Counted from the stretch's first letter, positions 49,560 to 59,594 are shown. The stretch: DNA of 64,000 nt from Mycolicibacterium sp. P1-5 (GCF_008329565.1 NZ_NPKT01000005.1:164842-228841); one strand, 5' to 3'. Translations and numbers: made by a program. Notes: generated by a model from the letters alone, not told the origin.

Positions 49560-52500
49560 CCAGCGCGAGCGTCCCGGCGCCGGGTCATCCCCTCAAATCC
49601 GGGCGTCGTTCCCGCGATTACACCGACCTCGTCGAACAGCTCTTCTGCCGCGGCGAAGCGATCTCGCCGTTCCCCGGATTTGACCGCGTCGCTCCCATAG
49701 AGGTCCTGGTCGACGGCATCCTCGTCCGTGCCCGACTGGAACGGAATTCGGCACAGTACGACGTGACGATCTTCGACGGCGTCGAAGGCTTCGCTGGTGA
49801 GCTATGGGAGCGGTCCGCCAAGACCCTTCTCCGCTTGCGGTCGCTGGGGCACCCGGCCATCCCAGTCATCGAGGTGTCCAAGCAGCGCCCGGGCGAAGGC
49901 ATCGCCTTCACGATCACCCGTTCGATGGGCGGGCCGCTTGACCTGGACGAGGCGGTGCGCTGGGCGGCGGCCCGCCCGCTTGAGGCTTTTGAGCAGTTCA
50001 GCCTCCTTCTCGATGCGCTTAAGCGGCTGCACGGGGCCCGCGTCATGCACCGCCTCCTGCTCCCCACGTCGTTCCGTTACCAAGAGACCCCCGCCGGCCC
50101 GCGACTGTCCCTGAGCCGGTTCGAGATGAGCGCCCTGATCAGCAACATCATCCGCCGGGTGGTGTCCGGCGACGCCGCCGAGATTCGAGAGGTGACCCGG
50201 CAGCTCTACCTCTCGCCGGCCGGTGGCCACGGCCTAGAGACAACGGCCGGGGTTCGGCACCTGGCCTACTTGGCGCCCGAGATCCACCCCTACCTGTTTG
50301 ACGAGAATCACCGCAGCCGTCGGGACTGGGAGAACACCGACGTCTTTAGCCTCGGCGTCTTCGGCTGGGAACTCTTCTGCGGTGGGCTACCCGACCAGTT
50401 GCCAGGGGAACTGGAGGCCGTCGCCCGTGCTGCGCCCGACCAGCGGGTCCGGGCGTTGTCCGAGTTGCACGCCGCGATGCGCCGCACGCTCCGCCACTCG
50501 GCTCACGTGCCGCCCGAGCTCAGGGACGTGCTTGAGAGGATGCTGGCCGCTGAACCGGAGAGGCGCGACTCGTCCTACAACTTGGCTCAGATGATCGAAC
50601 GCTCGTGGGACGCGATCCGCAGCGAGTGGGAGGGAAAGATCACCGCCCCCTACCTGATCGCCTTCATGCCCGACGAGTCGGCGGACACTATTTACAAGGA
50701 ACGCGGGTGGATCTCTCGTAGCCCTCGCGATGCGGCCGGCCGCGAGGAGTTGCGAGCTTTTTACGAAGACGAGCTCCAGGACGCCTACCTCGTCCACTCG
50801 GCCACCGGCGCCGAGGGATACGCCACAGGTCCAACCGACGTCTTGCGAGAAGCGGAATGGGTGCTGATCGGCAAACGGGCCGTCTGGTTCTGTGCCTACC
50901 TGCGCGAAATGGGGATCGACGGGTCGACCCGGGAGATCTGCAAGGACGCGCTGGTCGTCAAATACTTGCGCGAGCACATTTACGCTCGCGAACTTTACAC
51001 GGCCCAGCCGCGACGCAAGGTGCCCGCAATCGACATGATCGCGTTCTTCCCGCAGCAGTCGATCGGCGACAAGCGGGTTGGCCGACCCTCATGGGAAATG
51101 CTGAATAGTAGCGTCGATCGCAGCAACCTGCGCGACCCGGAGAACGAGAAGTTCCTGCAATCCCTCGATTTTCTCCTGGACTACCAGCGGGCCGTGCTCG
51201 ATGCCCGGATCTACCCCTACGTCGCGCTCGACCGCGGGGGCGCCGAGGTCGAGCTGAAGCTGGACGAGGAACGAGACGCCGCCTGGCGGCAGCGCGAACG
51301 TTGGCCACTCCTTACTGCCTACGCCACCGACCCTCGCAGGCGGCCGCCCCTCGGAGATTTTTTGGCGGGCTTCAACAATGGCAGCGACTGGACCGAGCTC
51401 TCTCTCGACGGCCGATTGGAGGCGCCAGGCTTCACCGGACAGTCCGACACCGTTCAGTTCCTTGAGCGCCGAGACGAAAACACCATCGTCGTCCGGGTCA
51501 CACCGGGCACTAACCTGCCGGCTCGAGGCTGGCTGCGTCCAGCCGAGGACAGCGGTTCGCAGCCACAGCTTGGCCGCCAGTTGCGGGCGCGAGTGGCCCT
51601 CGAGCGCCAGCCGACGCTCATCAGCGAGCTGCGACGCCCGCGCCCGATGGAGATTGGTCGGCGGGACTGGGATGTCGACCCCGAGGGTGACCTGGACGGG
51701 AACAGCCCGGAGGTCATCCTCGCCATGCTTTCCCGGCTGCCGTTCTACGCCCTGCAGGGTCCGCCTGGCAGCGGCAAGACCACGGCGGTGGCCCACGCCC
51801 TCAAGCTGTTTCTCGCCGACGAGCACGGATCCAAGGTGCTGGTGAGCGCGCAGTCGAACTATGCTTTGGACAATCTCGCCGAGCGGCTGGTCAAGTTGCT
51901 CCCGAAGGACTTGATCATGCTGCGCGAAACCAGCCAGCGTGGAAAAGACACGGTGTCCGAGGCCATTCAGCCGTACACAATCGACAAGCTGTCCCGTAGG
52001 ACACACGACAACGTCAAGCACACGCTCGAGACCCGATTGCAGCGGCACGCACGGGGCGATGCCGATCAAGAACTCGGCCGGCCCCTCACCGAGACCGAGC
52101 GGCAGATCTCCCAGGAGTGGCTCGAGAGCGTGGACTCCGGACAGTTCGAGCTGTCTGACCGTTTGCGCAGCGGCGCCAGTGTCGTGCTAGCTACCTGCTC
52201 GATAGCCGCTGATGCCCTGGCGGACGCCACGGATATCACAGAGAGTTTCGATTGGGTGATCGTCGAGGAGGCGGCTAAGGCTTGGCCGACCGAGCTCATC
52301 GTCCCGCTCTCCATGGGCACGAGGTGGACCCTAATCGGCGACCATCGCCAGCTGGGAGCCCACCGTAGCAACGAGGTGGAGAGTTTCCTGGACAGCCTGC
52401 GTCCCCACCCGAACGACAAGATCAAGGTGCACTACCAGGCGAAACGTGAGCGGCTCGACGTACTCAACCTCTTTCGCAGCCTGTTCGAGCCCAGCGCCGA

Positions 52501-53230
52501 GCAGACGACGGCGTCTGAATTGCCAGGCTTCCTTTCCGACCGGTCCCAGGGATTGGGCCAGCTCAACATGCAGTTCCGCATGCACAGGGATATCGCCGAG
52601 CCGGTGCGCCGGGTCTTCTACCGCTCTCAGCCGGTCGTCGAAGAGACCCCGGGGCTGTGGAAGAGCTTCCTGGAGTCTCATCCGCGCGCCAGCCGGCCGC
52701 ATGGCGTAATCTTCCCGCCCTACCTGCGAGATCGCCCGCTGGTCTGGATCGACACCGAGGACTACCCGGGGTGTCAGGACGAGCCGATGTGGTTCAACAA
52801 CGGAGAGGTGACCCTGATCGACCGTCTGGTCGGTCAGTTGCAGCCAAAATCAACCGACCCGGGTGAGGACGATGACGCGAGCCTGGCGGTACTGACGCCG
52901 TACAAGGAGCAGGTGGATCGGCTCCAAGGGCGCGGCAACCTGACCGGTCGAGTGTTTACTGTGCACTCATTCCAGGGCCGCGAAGCCGACCGGGTGGTCG
53001 TCTCACTGGTGCGGACCGCCCGGATGGGCGACGAATCGCGGCAGAACGTTGGTCATGTGGGCAAGGCCGAGGTCGCCAACGTCCTGCTCTCCCGCGCCAA
53101 GCGTCTGCTCATCCTCGTGGGCCGGTTCGAGCACTTTCGGGACAACGGCGGTGAGGTTTGGCGGGATGTCACCTCGCTCGTCGAGCGCTTCGGCACCCGG
53201 GTAACCAGCGACGTGTGGTCCGCCTTATGA
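49556..53230 (+). CDS. Pseudokinase-Upf1/COG1112-type helicase
   Basis: 1224 residues. The N-terminal 320 residues resemble a Ser/Thr kinase, but the catalytic loop reads MHRLLLPTSF (H165-R166-L167, Asp lost) and the DFG site reads SRFE (187-190), so it is probably a pseudokinase. An unassigned middle follows. The C-terminal SF1 helicase has Walker A GPPGSGKT (K741), Walker B VIVEEAAKAW (E904, E905), GDHRQLGAH, MQFRMHRDIAEP and VHSFQGREADRVVVSLVRT, as in Upf1-like helicases. It resembles MkoA of Mokosh type I in layout, to my memory. It overlaps both neighbours by 4 bases. Confidence 0.9.
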   Translation: MTSASVPAPGHPLKSGRRSRDYTDLVEQLFCRGEAISPFPGFDRVAPIEVLVDGILVRARLERNSAQYDVTIFDGVEGFAGELWERSAKTLLRLRSLGHPAIPVIEVSKQRPGEGIAFTITRSMGGPLDLDEAVRWAAARPLEAFEQFSLLLDALKRLHGARVMHRLLLPTSFRYQETPAGPRLSLSRFEMSALISNIIRRVVSGDAAEIREVTRQLYLSPAGGHGLETTAGVRHLAYLAPEIHPYLFDENHRSRRDWENTDVFSLGVFGWELFCGGLPDQLPGELEAVARAAPDQRVRALSELHAAMRRTLRHSAHVPPELRDVLERMLAAEPERRDSSYNLAQMIERSWDAIRSEWEGKITAPYLIAFMPDESADTIYKERGWISRSPRDAAGREELRAFYEDELQDAYLVHSATGAEGYATGPTDVLREAEWVLIGKRAVWFCAYLREMGIDGSTREICKDALVVKYLREHIYARELYTAQPRRKVPAIDMIAFFPQQSIGDKRVGRPSWEMLNSSVDRSNLRDPENEKFLQSLDFLLDYQRAVLDARIYPYVALDRGGAEVELKLDEERDAAWRQRERWPLLTAYATDPRRRPPLGDFLAGFNNGSDWTELSLDGRLEAPGFTGQSDTVQFLERRDENTIVVRVTPGTNLPARGWLRPAEDSGSQPQLGRQLRARVALERQPTLISELRRPRPMEIGRRDWDVDPEGDLDGNSPEVILAMLSRLPFYALQGPPGSGKTTAVAHALKLFLADEHGSKVLVSAQSNYALDNLAERLVKLLPKDLIMLRETSQRGKDTVSEAIQPYTIDKLSRRTHDNVKHTLETRLQRHARGDADQELGRPLTETERQISQEWLESVDSGQFELSDRLRSGASVVLATCSIAADALADATDITESFDWVIVEEAAKAWPTELIVPLSMGTRWTLIGDHRQLGAHRSNEVESFLDSLRPHPNDKIKVHYQAKRERLDVLNLFRSLFEPSAEQTTASELPGFLSDRSQGLGQLNMQFRMHRDIAEPVRRVFYRSQPVVEETPGLWKSFLESHPRASRPHGVIFPPYLRDRPLVWIDTEDYPGCQDEPMWFNNGEVTLIDRLVGQLQPKSTDPGEDDDASLAVLTPYKEQVDRLQGRGNLTGRVFTVHSFQGREADRVVVSLVRTARMGDESRQNVGHVGKAEVANVLLSRAKRLLILVGRFEHFRDNGGEVWRDVTSLVERFGTRVTSDVWSAL

Positions 53231-56200
53231 CCGTTCCGGTCACACTCGCGCTTCCCTGCAGGGTCCTCAAGCTCGACCTCTTGGTCGGCCCGGACCAGGG
53301 GGTCACGCCTCTGGAGGATCTCGTCGCCCGCGGAGTCCACGCTGCCGCCTTGAACGGTGTGACGGGCGACGCCGAGACCAGGGCAGCGGCGACCATGGGT
53401 TACCTCACCGCACTGTTGTGCCTTCCGCCGCGCATCGTGATGGAAGTCATCGGCACCCTGTGGAGCAAGGGCCACCTCACGGTCGATCTCGACGACGGCG
53501 GGATTGAACTGGCTGAGGCGGCGCGGTCGAAGATCACCAGTGGCCAGTCGTTGGCCGCCGAGGGCGAGTTACAGACGCGGGAGTTCGTCTTCGAACCGAT
53601 CACCGGGATGATCCTCGCCCTGTCTCTCGCTTCGAGTCGGAGGCAGGAGACGAGCATCCGGGTTCCATTGCGCGCAGGGCTAAAGGTGTCGGACATTCCG
53701 CCCGAAGAACTTGTGAGCAGTGTCCAGGCGGCGTTGCGTCGCGAGCGTCTGCGCCGCGGACGGGTAAACGTTCTGAGCGTGGGTTTTGGCTCGCCTGCCT
53801 TGCAAAACACCGAGCGGATGGTCTGGGTCGAGGTTGAGGCGGCCGCTCGGCGCGACCCCGACAACGACCGGCTCTCGTTCACAGTCAGCGAGACCGCACG
53901 GTGGAGCGTCCGCAGCCAGCAGCGCCTTAACGCCTACTTTGATCAGCTTGCCGCCGAGGAACCGAAGCACCCTGCGCTGCAGGCCGTCCTGGGCAAGGCA
54001 AAGATCGAGCGGGAGCCTCCGCAGGATCTGGACGACCTCTTTCGCCGAATGCGTTCCCGGCTCGACGACCTCGAGCGGGTGGAGATCCCGCAGGTCCCCG
54101 AACGGCATAGATGGCTGTCCGACTGGGCCACCCAGATCGAGAAGCGCCTGGACGATGTCCGCCAGGCTCAGGCAAAGGTCAGTCTGGTCACGCGCGCCGA
54201 AGGCCACACCTGGACTTTCCACGACCTCATCGACTCGGCCCGCCAGCAAATCGTGCTGGTCGTTCCCGACCCCGACCCCACACGGATCCGCGAATTCCAA
54301 CCGGGCCTGCGGCGCGCCCTGGATCGAGGAGTCCAGGTCGTCTTCCTCTGGGGGCGCAACTCGAACGATACTCTGCACGGTCAGGTGGAGAACTGGCTCG
54401 ACGAGCTCACCTTGACCTACGGCCGCCGCTTGCTGCGCACCCCGAAGAGCGCCAAGACGGACGTCTGCCTGGTGATCCAGGACGACAGCCGGGCGATGGT
54501 CGGGTCACACTCCATCCTGGGCCGTCGGGTCCCGAGTGTGGCCGAGGCGTCGATCCTGGTCGAGCCAGCTGAGGACGGTCCTGAGGCCCCGGCGGCCGTG
54601 GCCGAACTTTTGCGCTGGACCAAGGCAGAGTTCGCCCCATGGGTGACTGCACAGAGGATCCAGCAGTTCCACGCGCTACCGGCTCGCGGGCCCGTTAGCC
54701 TGGAATCGGGGGCAGTCACCCCGCCCTTGACCCATCGCTCCGCCAATCCGATGGACGACTTCAACGCTGCTGACGTCGACCCGACCTCGCTCCCGTTGTG
54801 GGCGGCCGGATGGCGGGACGTGTATGCCGCGCTGGTCGACACCCGTCGGCAGATGGTCGCCAAGGTGGCCGCAGTGGAAGTCGTCCGGGACGCCGAGCAT
54901 CGGACGTTGCTGTGGGAAGGCCTGCGCGACGCTCAATACCGCCTGGTCATCAGCGACGATCAACTCAGTCCGCGCAGCGCCGGGCCGGCCTTGGCCCGCA
55001 ATCTCCGCGAGCGCCGGGCCGCCGGTGCGATCGTGCTTGTGGCCCATCCCGCTCCGCCGCGTTCGGAGCCGGCATTTCAGGAATTTGTCGGACTTGCGCG
55101 CGGAGCTAACGCCGTATCCGTGCGTCACCAGCGCGAGGGCGGCCGGCTATTCGTGGCCGACGACCGTGTCGTCGTGGGCAGCTTCTCACCTCTCGACGAT
55201 CGGCGCGGCGACACCGCAGGGCGCCGTACGTCTCAACTGGGATTGCGGATCCGATACGAGCCGCTCGCCGCCGACATGGCCGGCCTGCTAGGCGCCCGCG
55301 AGGCGGCGGACAGCCGTCCGGAGGTGTCGTCACCGGTACCCGAACCCCCGCAGGCAATCACCGGGGCGGGCGCCGGCATCGCGTTTCTCCTCGAGGCTCG
55401 GGCGGCAGGTCAGGACCTTGGTCCGGTGGCCGCCAAGCTCCTCAGTACCCTCGCCGAGCCGCTCGCTGTTCTTAGCACCTGGCGGGAGGGCGGTGTGCCA
55501 GCCGAGGACCTGCGCAAGGTGGCCGCCGCGGTCCTGCACGCCGAACTCGGCATGGCAGGCGAGGCGCTCACCTGGGCGGACTGGCTCCTTGAGGACGCGT
55601 GGTCACGGAATGCCTTCGTCGAGGCCGCACTGCTGTCGGGATGGAGACCACGCCCCTCCGGGCTCCCGGCGGAAGCGGACCTCCCGCTCCGCGCCGCCGC
55701 CATCCTCTGTGCCACCCTAGAGACCGGCCCGCTGGCGAGCGAGATGGCAGCCGCCGTCTTCGAACTTGGGAACGGGCTCGGCGCTCAGACGGCGGGCGCC
55801 GCAGCCCTTGTGTGCGACGTTCTGGTCCGGGGTCAGAGTGAGAGCCGAGAGCTCCTGGGACTGCTCGGTGCCGGCGTCGCCCCCGCATGGCGGCGGCTGT
55901 GCGCTCAGGTCGAAAACTTCAGGACGATCCCGTTGCCGCTCTCCCGCTTTACCGCTGCCCAGAATCGGATCGAGACCATCCGCAGCCTGGAGGACAAGCG
56001 GGCTGAGATCGTGCGGGCGATCGACCGTATCGAGACCTTGCGCAACCGGTTCAGCTTCGACACAGGGATCGCGCTCCACAGGCAGCTATTCCGCCCTGAC
56101 GGCCTGCTCCATCGCATCCGGGCGGCCGCACGGGAGAATACGTCGTCATGCCAGGAGCTCGCCGAGCACTTGCCGCGCGACGTTCGTCGCTACCTCGACG

Positions 56201-56505
56201 GCATCGTCGCCGCCGCTGGTAGCGAGCCGATGGAGTGGCTGAAGCAGGTTCACTTCCTGCACAAGATCGAAGGTTTGGTACAGGAGGTCCACGTCATCGC
56301 CGCGTGCGCCGACGACGCTGAAGTCGACCAGCGGTCCGGCGACCATGGGCTCGACGAGATGACGGAGCTTGGAACGTTCTTAGGTGAGAACTGGGACCAG
56401 CTTTATGCCGAGGCCCGGAACTGTGGTCGGCCGTACGAGCTTCCTGCTCTACACCTGCTCACTCTGCTCACCCCGTTGACGATCTGGGCGAAGGAGCAGG
56501 CGTGA
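53227..56505 (+). CDS. Winged-helix/PLD-fold protein with degenerate HKD sites
   Basis: 1092 residues from ATG 53227 (overlaps the helicase stop by 4 bases; the open frame further upstream lies inside the helicase gene). Around residues 55-95 a winged-helix-like stretch (LPPRIVMEVIGTLWSKGHLT) appears. Two phospholipase-D-like half-sites follow: VIQDDSRAMVGSHS (D419-S427) and FVADDRVVVGSFS (D645-S652). Both keep the Asp and GS part, but the HxK His is absent in each (first copy with SAK or DVC in its place, second with GGR). The C-terminal 350 residues are helical and unassigned. It may be a DNA/RNA or phosphodiester-binding partner of the helicase, like MkoB of Mokosh, but catalysis is doubtful. 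Confidence 0.83.
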   Translation: MTVPVTLALPCRVLKLDLLVGPDQGVTPLEDLVARGVHAAALNGVTGDAETRAAATMGYLTALLCLPPRIVMEVIGTLWSKGHLTVDLDDGGIELAEAARSKITSGQSLAAEGELQTREFVFEPITGMILALSLASSRRQETSIRVPLRAGLKVSDIPPEELVSSVQAALRRERLRRGRVNVLSVGFGSPALQNTERMVWVEVEAAARRDPDNDRLSFTVSETARWSVRSQQRLNAYFDQLAAEEPKHPALQAVLGKAKIEREPPQDLDDLFRRMRSRLDDLERVEIPQVPERHRWLSDWATQIEKRLDDVRQAQAKVSLVTRAEGHTWTFHDLIDSARQQIVLVVPDPDPTRIREFQPGLRRALDRGVQVVFLWGRNSNDTLHGQVENWLDELTLTYGRRLLRTPKSAKTDVCLVIQDDSRAMVGSHSILGRRVPSVAEASILVEPAEDGPEAPAAVAELLRWTKAEFAPWVTAQRIQQFHALPARGPVSLESGAVTPPLTHRSANPMDDFNAADVDPTSLPLWAAGWRDVYAALVDTRRQMVAKVAAVEVVRDAEHRTLLWEGLRDAQYRLVISDDQLSPRSAGPALARNLRERRAAGAIVLVAHPAPPRSEPAFQEFVGLARGANAVSVRHQREGGRLFVADDRVVVGSFSPLDDRRGDTAGRRTSQLGLRIRYEPLAADMAGLLGAREAADSRPEVSSPVPEPPQAITGAGAGIAFLLEARAAGQDLGPVAAKLLSTLAEPLAVLSTWREGGVPAEDLRKVAAAVLHAELGMAGEALTWADWLLEDAWSRNAFVEAALLSGWRPRPSGLPAEADLPLRAAAILCATLETGPLASEMAAAVFELGNGLGAQTAGAAALVCDVLVRGQSESRELLGLLGAGVAPAWRRLCAQVENFRTIPLPLSRFTAAQNRIETIRSLEDKRAEIVRAIDRIETLRNRFSFDTGIALHRQLFRPDGLLHRIRAAARENTSSCQELAEHLPRDVRRYLDGIVAAAGSEPMEWLKQVHFLHKIEGLVQEVHVIAACADDAEVDQRSGDHGLDEMTELGTFLGENWDQLYAEARNCGRPYELPALHLLTLLTPLTIWAKEQA

Positions 56506-58868
56506 ACACCGAGGCCATCCAGTCGACTTGGCCGGCGGAGCTGCTGCGGCGCTGGCCGGGCCGGTTTCGTCACGAGGAACTTGTGCGCTGGCTGCACAGC
56601 GCGGAGCAGGAACACGACCCGGCCCGCCATCTGCTGGCGGGGATCTCCGCTGGGCGCAGCGTTGACCAGGTCCTAGAGAACTTTGTGGCGGACGGAGAGT
56701 TCCAACTGGCTGAGACCTTGCTCGCCGAGTCTGCTGCCGTCACCGGGCCGCTGCGAGCGCAACTGGCCGATCTGGAACCCCGGCGTGCTCAGCGGGCCAA
56801 CCAGCTGGGGACCTGGCTTCGCGCCCTCTCCGACCGAACGCGGGCAGCAGGTCTGCCCTTCGACGTCGACCCCGTCGCGCTCGAGGCGCGCGCCCGAGCG
56901 TCCTGGCCGGCGGTGGTCAAGATTCTGAAGGGCTATGAGGATGAAGTCCGGCAAGCCGTCGAACGGATCGGTCATGAGCTAATCGCAACCATTCCGGCCG
57001 ACATACCCCCGCGGCTCCGTGTCACCGTCGAGTCGCTGGTCGATGCCGGTCGGCTGAACCTGGCCCAGCGGGTGTTGGACGAGGAGTCGTCCGATCTCCT
57101 GGTGCCAGAGGCGCAGCCGTCGTTGCCGGCGTGGCCCTGGAAGGAGTCGGCTGCAGAGGTCCTCAGCTGGTATGTGGATCCCACGCGTCCCCGGCCGCCG
57201 GAATTCGCCGCCTGGCTTGATCTGGACGGACCGGCGCAGGCGCTGGTCGAAGCCTGGGAGGCGTTGGGGGGCGGAGGCCAGGAAGCAGCCCGAGACTTTG
57301 CGGTTGCCCTGGAACGCTTCCTCAACCCGCAGGCTCCTGAGCCCCTCTTGCATGAGGTCGACGGCGGGTACCTCAGCACGGTGACCCTCTTTCGCGGACA
57401 GCCGCTCAGCTCCTTTCGGCTGACCCCGGGTGTGGACCTGCTTATCCTGCCCCCGGGCCGGCAGAGTGCCCCGGTATTGTCCGGGGTCGCGCACTACCTC
57501 ACAGTTGGCCCGGACCTCCAGCTGGGTGGCAGGTTCCGGACGCCCGCCGCCGTCCTGACTTCAAGCGACATCTTGCGGCTGGCGCGGCTGCGCACCGGCC
57601 GGATGATCGAGCTCGCCCGCATCGCCGGTCGACAGTGGCCGTTGGCCGCACTTGGCGTTGGCGGCCCGGCCGGTATCGCACGCCTGCTCGACCAGGATGA
57701 GGATCGTCCTTGGTATCTGCTGGCCTGGCTGTGCCACCTCATCGGGGAAGGAGGATCAGCCGCCGCCGAGGACCTCTTGTTCCAAACTGGTGCAGACGCG
57801 CACGTCCTATACACCTTGCTGACCAACTTCGTAGCCGTTGGACGTGGAACTACGTCCGACGACGGCGGCGTGGCCGGAAGCGGCCCCCGACCTCGCGACC
57901 GAGCCACGGTGGGCCTGGAGGGCGTTGTGCTCCGAGACTGCCCGGACCCGGCCGCCCGGGCTGCCTTCTGGGCCGCACTGATGGTGGCTCCCCCCGGCAC
58001 AACGGTCTCCCTGGATTCGATCATCATTGCTGCGGTACTTAGCCCCGCCGGGGATGACGCCGATTGGGAGCCGATGCTGACGCGTGGCTTCAGCGCCCTG
58101 TGCAGGCAGTGGTTCGTCGATGGCGTGGAGGATGTGAGCGTTCGATTGCGACCTATCGGCGCGCTGGCCGCGCTGCGAAGCATGGCCGAGCGCCGTTTAG
58201 CAGAGTGCGGGCAAGAGCTGAGCGGCCCGGTGCCGGATCCTCAGACGGCGGTGCCCGAGTCCTGGTCGATCCAGCGCTACGCCCTCAGCGAAGGCTGGCC
58301 GACGTTCGACCTGGATCGCCAGCCAGCAAAACGAGACGTTTCCGTGCTGGCCGATCTTCGGCGTGACCCGGACGCTCTGGTCGGTGCGGTGCGAAACCTG
58401 TCCGGTCCCTGCGACGTGGGCGCTGTCGCAGAATCGATCATCCGTCGGGGCCGCGTCGCCTTCCCGGGGGTGGAGTTCCGGATCGAGATGCCCGATGGGC
58501 TTCGCGTTGCCGCGCCCGAGCGAGCCCTTCTCACCATCCTGTTCGAGCTTCTTGCGAACGCGCTCGAGGCCACCGCATGGAACGGCGCGATCTCGGTATC
58601 GGCGAGGGTGGAGGGCCCCGATGTCCTCGTCGACGTTATGGACGACGGCCCGGGCCTCGACGAGAGCATCCTGCGCAGTGCCCAGGTGTTCCGGCCCGGG
58701 TTCTCCACCCGCGGGCCCGAACGGGGCCTGGGTTTGAACCTGGCGCGACGGGTGACCGACGCAGTCCAAGGTGAACTTGAAGTCGCCAACCGATCCGGCG
58801 GTCACCCAGTCTTCACTGGCGCCCACCTGACCCTGATCCTCCCGGGCGCCGTGACCCCCAAACCATGA
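56502..58868 (+). CDS. GHKL (Hsp90/histidine kinase-like) ATPase, last gene of the five-gene operon
   Basis: 788 residues, GTG start overlapping the preceding stop by 4 bases. The first 600 residues are helical with no recognised domain. The C-terminal HATPase_c domain (about 640-785) has the N-box ELLANALEAT (N686), G1 DDGPGLDE (D714, G716, G718) and G2 FSTRGPERGLGLNLARRV. A DHp helix with a phosphoacceptor His is not obvious, and no response regulator is adjacent, so it may act as an ATP-driven clamp or switch rather than a two-component kinase. A weak 6-base hairpin (58876-58891) follows the stop. Confidence 0.88.
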   Translation: MNTEAIQSTWPAELLRRWPGRFRHEELVRWLHSAEQEHDPARHLLAGISAGRSVDQVLENFVADGEFQLAETLLAESAAVTGPLRAQLADLEPRRAQRANQLGTWLRALSDRTRAAGLPFDVDPVALEARARASWPAVVKILKGYEDEVRQAVERIGHELIATIPADIPPRLRVTVESLVDAGRLNLAQRVLDEESSDLLVPEAQPSLPAWPWKESAAEVLSWYVDPTRPRPPEFAAWLDLDGPAQALVEAWEALGGGGQEAARDFAVALERFLNPQAPEPLLHEVDGGYLSTVTLFRGQPLSSFRLTPGVDLLILPPGRQSAPVLSGVAHYLTVGPDLQLGGRFRTPAAVLTSSDILRLARLRTGRMIELARIAGRQWPLAALGVGGPAGIARLLDQDEDRPWYLLAWLCHLIGEGGSAAAEDLLFQTGADAHVLYTLLTNFVAVGRGTTSDDGGVAGSGPRPRDRATVGLEGVVLRDCPDPAARAAFWAALMVAPPGTTVSLDSIIIAAVLSPAGDDADWEPMLTRGFSALCRQWFVDGVEDVSVRLRPIGALAALRSMAERRLAECGQELSGPVPDPQTAVPESWSIQRYALSEGWPTFDLDRQPAKRDVSVLADLRRDPDALVGAVRNLSGPCDVGAVAESIIRRGRVAFPGVEFRIEMPDGLRVAAPERALLTILFELLANALEATAWNGAISVSARVEGPDVLVDVMDDGPGLDESILRSAQVFRPGFSTRGPERGLGLNLARRVTDAVQGELEVANRSGGHPVFTGAHLTLILPGAVTPKP

Positions 58869-59203
58869 TGTCGCTTGGCGTCGTCACGCCAGTGGAGCGT
58901 GAGATTTGCTTCAACAGCGACCAGGTGGGGCCAATCCCAGTCCGGCGTCGTTGCGTCACGTGACAAAGCCGTGTCATCGCTGCGAATGACTGGACGCACA
59001 CGTGGAACGTCTCCATCACCGACGGAGCTCAGCATCATCGTGATCAAGCTCGACCTGAGCGATGCGGCGTAACTCAGCGCTGGCCGCCCCGCGCCTGCCG
59101 GTTGGCAAAGGCGGATATTCAGATCGTGCCGTGAGCGCGGATGGTGAACAGCAGGTGGGCTGCCGCCGCTGCCTCTCGCGTGTCACCCCTGCGGGTGAGA
59201 CTG
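58869..59203. other. Gap after the five-gene operon
   Basis: 335 bases without a convincing gene. A short hairpin tggcgt-cgtc-acgcca lies at 58876-58891, just after the operon stop, and may help termination. The rest probably contains the promoter of the following small gene. Confidence 0.4.
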
Positions 59204-59494
59204 ATGCATGTGAGTGACACCGAGCCGCAGTGGCGGCACATCTGCGAAGTGTGTGGGGTCGAGGAAATCCTGACCCCGGGCGACGCATTCGACCTCGGGT
59301 GGGACTATCCGCCGAGGATGGGCCAGTTCGGCGTCGTCGGACCCCGCTGTTGCCCTCAATGCCCCAACGTCAAGACGGTCTGGTGGGTTCTTGTGATCGC
59401 CGGCTATACCGAGGACATGCTGACCGAAGCGCAGCGGGCGACGGTCAGACGCATCGCCGGTGAGCCGAGATCCATTGCGGTGCTGAGTGATTAA
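59204..59494 (+). CDS. Small cysteine-rich hypothetical protein
   Basis: 96 residues from ATG 59204. Two cysteine pairs, ICEVCGVEE and RCCPQCPN, about 35 residues apart, suggest a zinc site around a central GWDYPPRMGQFGVVG segment. The C-terminus is helical (EDMLTEAQRATVRRIAG). I do not know a function. Confidence 0.7.
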   Translation: MHVSDTEPQWRHICEVCGVEEILTPGDAFDLGWDYPPRMGQFGVVGPRCCPQCPNVKTVWWVLVIAGYTEDMLTEAQRATVRRIAGEPRSIAVLSD

Positions 59495-59594
59495 CTCGAC
59501 GTAAGTCCGTGACGGGCACCGTCGGGGAGCGGAAAGGTATCCGGGGGCGTACATCACTAACCTTGCTGGGTCGCGGCCATCCAGAGCGCGACGT

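Noticed and set aside
53158..53226. Upstream extension of the PLD-fold gene
   Set aside because: It lies inside the helicase gene; the ATG at 53227 gives the 4-base overlap seen at every other junction of the operon.
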